From Neisseria meningitidis (lineage in GTDB: Bacteria; Pseudomonadota; Gammaproteobacteria; Burkholderiales; Neisseriaceae): a stretch of DNA of 29,674 bases. Positions 27,546 through 29,674 of this stretch are shown here, piece by piece. A program made the position numbers and the translations under genes. How positions within the stretch are numbered: position 1 is the first letter of the stretch; every line of letters begins with the position of its first letter. The stretch lies in NCBI GenBank assembly GCA_923184405.1, contig OV299793.1:1737154-1766827 (forward strand), written 5' to 3'. The notes beneath the pieces are model-generated. The model worked only from the letters and a program-made list of their open reading frames with translations. It was not told the origin of the DNA and made no database searches.

Positions 27546-27852
27546 GAATCAACACTCTACCTAAACACCAACTTCCTGCAACATAAACATATAGCTTGAA
27601 TCTCTTCAGATCATATTCGAATATCTAGGCATGCTAAGATGCAGCTGTAACGTACCATCAAAATCTGCTTACATAGCTACAAACAAAACACACTACCATC
27701 GGCAGCCTACCATACAATCAAAACAGTCAGGGCAGCCGCTATGTGCAAACCCGAAAGCACTGCCGAAGTATTTGCATTAGCTAATATGGTCAAACAACTG
27801 CTAGGTCATCATACATATCGTGCCCCGACTACCTATCGCCCTTATATAGCTT

Positions 27853-28194
27853 TCAAAGAGAAACTTTGACAGTTGAAGCAATAACAGCAATACCAATTTG
27901 ACCGATTTCAACGCCTGCTATTGCCGACGCAGAATGTGCCGTGGCAGCAGTTGCTGCCAAGACAAAGGCCTTTGCAGGACTAACAAAAGGTAAACGCTTT
28001 CACAACTTGTATAAGCCTGAATCGACTCACTCAACACCGGATACCACACCAACAAACCAAACCAGGTGATCGGCAGCAGTACCGTACCGGTACAAAACTG
28101 CTATACCACCGACAATCGAAACAACAATACCATCGGAAGCAAGCAAAACATGATCGATAAACTCGGGATTTTCACGTATCCATGTTGCCGTCCC
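27853..28194 (-). pseudogene. Degenerate toxin-linker-like segment, copy 1
   Basis: The minus strand reads TATWIRENPEFIDHVLLASD, GIVVSIVGGIAVLYRYGTAA, DHLVWFVGVVSGVE-stop, and in a shifted frame AKAFVLAATAATAHSASAIA, GVEIGQIGIAVIASTVKVSL-stop. The WIxENP opening and the hydrophobic GVV region recall the linker before the toxic C-terminus of MafB/TpsA-type polymorphic toxins. That assignment is tentative. The stretch 27546-27852 upstream has no support for a gene. Confidence 0.35.
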
Positions 28195-28565
28195 TTAAGA
28201 AATCTCAACACATCTTTGTTCAGCCAAAGAATCTAAGATACAAAGTCATTATTCACCTAACGTATCCCTTCGCATTCGCCAATAGCATTCAGCATCCCAT
28301 GTGGCAGACGCTGCAGTAACCAGCAACTCAATTTTGACCGATAAAGACAGTAATCTTACCGACATAGGAATGTGCAGTGACAACGGTCGCCACTCTTGTC
28401 AAAGCAGTATTCATAACAGCCCTCTGTAAATCCTCCGCCAGACTGCAGCTACTATATAGGCATCTAACCAGCTCACCGATATCCGGAACCACACCCACCA
28501 AAGCAAACAGGTCATCGGCAACCGTCTGTGCTAGTACAAAACGCTGTATATCACCGATAATTGGA
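28035..28565. repeat. Diverged direct repeats about 442 bases apart
   Basis: The segment 28035-28120 (ACACCGGATACCACACCAAC onward) and 28475-28565 (ACCGATATCCGGAACCACAC onward) align along their length. Shared words are ATCGGCA, GTACAAAAC and TATACCACCGA/TATATCACCGA. Both copies code similar hydrophobic peptides on the minus strand. Confidence 0.55.
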
Positions 28566-28633
28566 ATAAATCCTGCCTGAAAGCAAAACCTCTCGATATG
28601 ATGGCAGAATCCTATCGCATACACTTTGAACAA
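28328..28633 (-). pseudogene. Degenerate toxin-linker-like segment, copy 2
   Basis: A 101-codon open frame contains AGFIPIIGDIQRFVLAQTVA, DDLFALVGVVPDIGELVRCL, AEDLQRAVMNTALTRVATVV. The IPIIGDxxxFxxAQTxxDxLFAxxGVVP pattern is typical of the hydrophobic pre-toxin segment of secreted polymorphic toxins, as I remember them, and aligns with copy 1. There is no upstream secretion domain and no recognisable downstream toxic domain in the window, so I call it a fragment. Confidence 0.4.
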
Positions 28634-29138
28634 ATTTCGAATTCAACACACTAATCACTTGAGTCTTCAGCATCTATGAATACGAAAGATCAAACATAAT
28701 CCACCGCCAACAAGACATTCACAGCGATATTCACATCCGCATAAAAACCTTTTGCGGACGCAATAATAAACAAAAAGTAAGTTCCAGATTCAGGATCAAT
28801 AATCTTCCTTAAGATGTTTGCGATTCAAAAGAAACATACAAATCACATTCCAACAAAATCAGCGTTACCACAACAGAAGACTCATCAACAACAACCACCG
28901 ACACTTCCTGCAGCCACGGGCAGAAATGGCTTCCCAGCAACACGGGCCTCACGCAACAACCGGAACGTGCACTGTCCGCACGACCACAAGGCCATCGCAA
29001 AGGCAAGCTCGCACCTGGTACTACCGCTACAGCCCCTCTCCACAATGAGCTAGCGGACCGACTGTACGCACTTCCATGACTAATCGTCCCTACGCGAACA
29101 AAAATCTGTCCCACCAATCCTATATTTGAGACCAGAGT

Positions 29139-29489
29139 TTACACCCCCATAAAGGAGAATCCAGAACAAAGTCTATTCTCAAAATTCACATTCCTCGTTA
29201 TAACTATGGGATTAATAGGAAAGAGAACAACATAAAAAAAAGAGCTACAGAGTACTACATAAAATACATTCAAAACAATGAGCCATACTACCATCGAAAT
29301 CAACCCACAGAAGTATAATCCATCATAAACATTGTATTGTGCTTTCGAATGGGGAACATAGCCCAAAAGCAGACAACCGGGACATTTGAAGACATACGCT
29401 ATATTCGTGAGTACTCCATATAATCGGGAATGTCTTGCGGGGCTAAGCAGTAGTAAAGTGATGGCAGCCTTTAGCCATATTAACAACAT
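29139..29489 (-). CDS. Unknown multi-pass membrane protein
   Basis: From the ATG at 29489 there are 116 residues: MLLIWLKAAITLLLLSPARH, SRLYGVLTNIAYVFKCPGCL, LLGYVPHSKAQYNVYDGLYF, CGLISMVVWLIVLNVFYVVL and on to SGFSFMGV. The frame is also open upstream to a TTG at 29576, but the ATG is the better start. Three or four hydrophobic segments alternate with charged loops in a plausible way, so this is probably a real gene. The family is unknown to me. As the last readable item before the contig edge it may also carry base errors. Nothing else in 28634-29138 or 29490-29674 is supported. Confidence 0.4.
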   Translation of the reverse strand: MLLIWLKAAITLLLLSPARHSRLYGVLTNIAYVFKCPGCLLLGYVPHSKAQYNVYDGLYFCGLISMVVWLIVLNVFYVVLCSSFFYVVLFPINPIVITRNVNFENRLCSGFSFMGV

Positions 29490-29674
29490 AATAACGTATA
29501 TAGCAATCAGATAATCTCTAACACAATAATCCAAGCATGCATAAGATTCAAACAACACTATAAGACCGTTACACAAAACATCGTCCAGACCAGCCCCTAA
29601 AGGACAATCTCAAAAAAATAACAAAAAAAGAAAAAAAAATCATACAAATCCGACCAGAAAACTAAAGCGTAACT

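Noticed and set aside
28809..29117. 102-codon minus-strand open frame
   Set aside because: Arg/Ser/Cys/Val-rich with no start region or family resemblance; plus-strand frames are open over the same bases. No frame is convincing.

Overview
The window is chromosomal DNA of a Neisseria species of the meningitidis/gonorrhoeae/lactamica group. The evidence is dense 12-mer DNA uptake sequences (ATGCCGTCTGAA) in many inverted terminator pairs, a full-length Correia element, two dRS3-bounded NIME repeats, and a core gene set whose proteins read as neisserial orthologues (DMP19, GluP, lipoprotein MucD, LctP). The gene order tyrB-dmp19-zinc finger-lctP and queC-queD-yihY also matches what I remember of meningococcal genomes; I could not check this.

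Layout. 1-3.0 kb: N-terminal part of smc (-), then lpxH (+), both badly eroded. 3.1-7.2 kb: lctP behind a GntR-type operator, a small zinc-finger gene (-), the DNA-mimic gene dmp19, and an aromatic/aspartate aminotransferase. 7.3-9.9 kb: NIME repeat, hemC (-), and the ybeY-corC pair. 10-13 kb: an NhaC-type antiporter and gluP (both -). 13.0-13.5 kb: a possible small RNA, a very stable hairpin and a Correia element. 13.5-19.1 kb: a YqaA/DedA-like gene, nth, mucD, a second NhaC-like antiporter and nagZ (all +), then tRNA-Pro(CGG) at 19.3 kb. 19.7-22.7 kb: a minus-strand queuosine-precursor cluster, in transcription order preQ1 riboswitch, queC, a DUF1543 gene, queD, NIME, a DUF1304 gene, queE. 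22.7-24.4 kb: an internally deleted WrbA-like gene (-) and yihY (+).

24.4-29.7 kb is different. It is AT-rich and made of remnants: the C-terminal ATPase part of a colicin V-type peptide exporter, the end of an IS1595-family (IS1016-like) transposase, short membrane ORFs, diverged tandem repeats, the 3' end of an IS1106-like (IS5 family) element, an Imm49-like immunity gene, and two diverged copies of a toxin-linker-like segment. I read it as an eroded polymorphic toxin/immunity island.

Quality warning. Almost every core gene carries one to three single-base indels, many in homopolymers, plus a few nonsense changes, and damage becomes much denser towards both ends. Restoring the indels gives proteins of expected family length (MucD 499, NagZ 361, Nth 209, DMP19 165 residues). 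The breaks are therefore more likely sequencing or assembly errors than biology. Core gene coordinates below give the restored gene, reading through these breaks.
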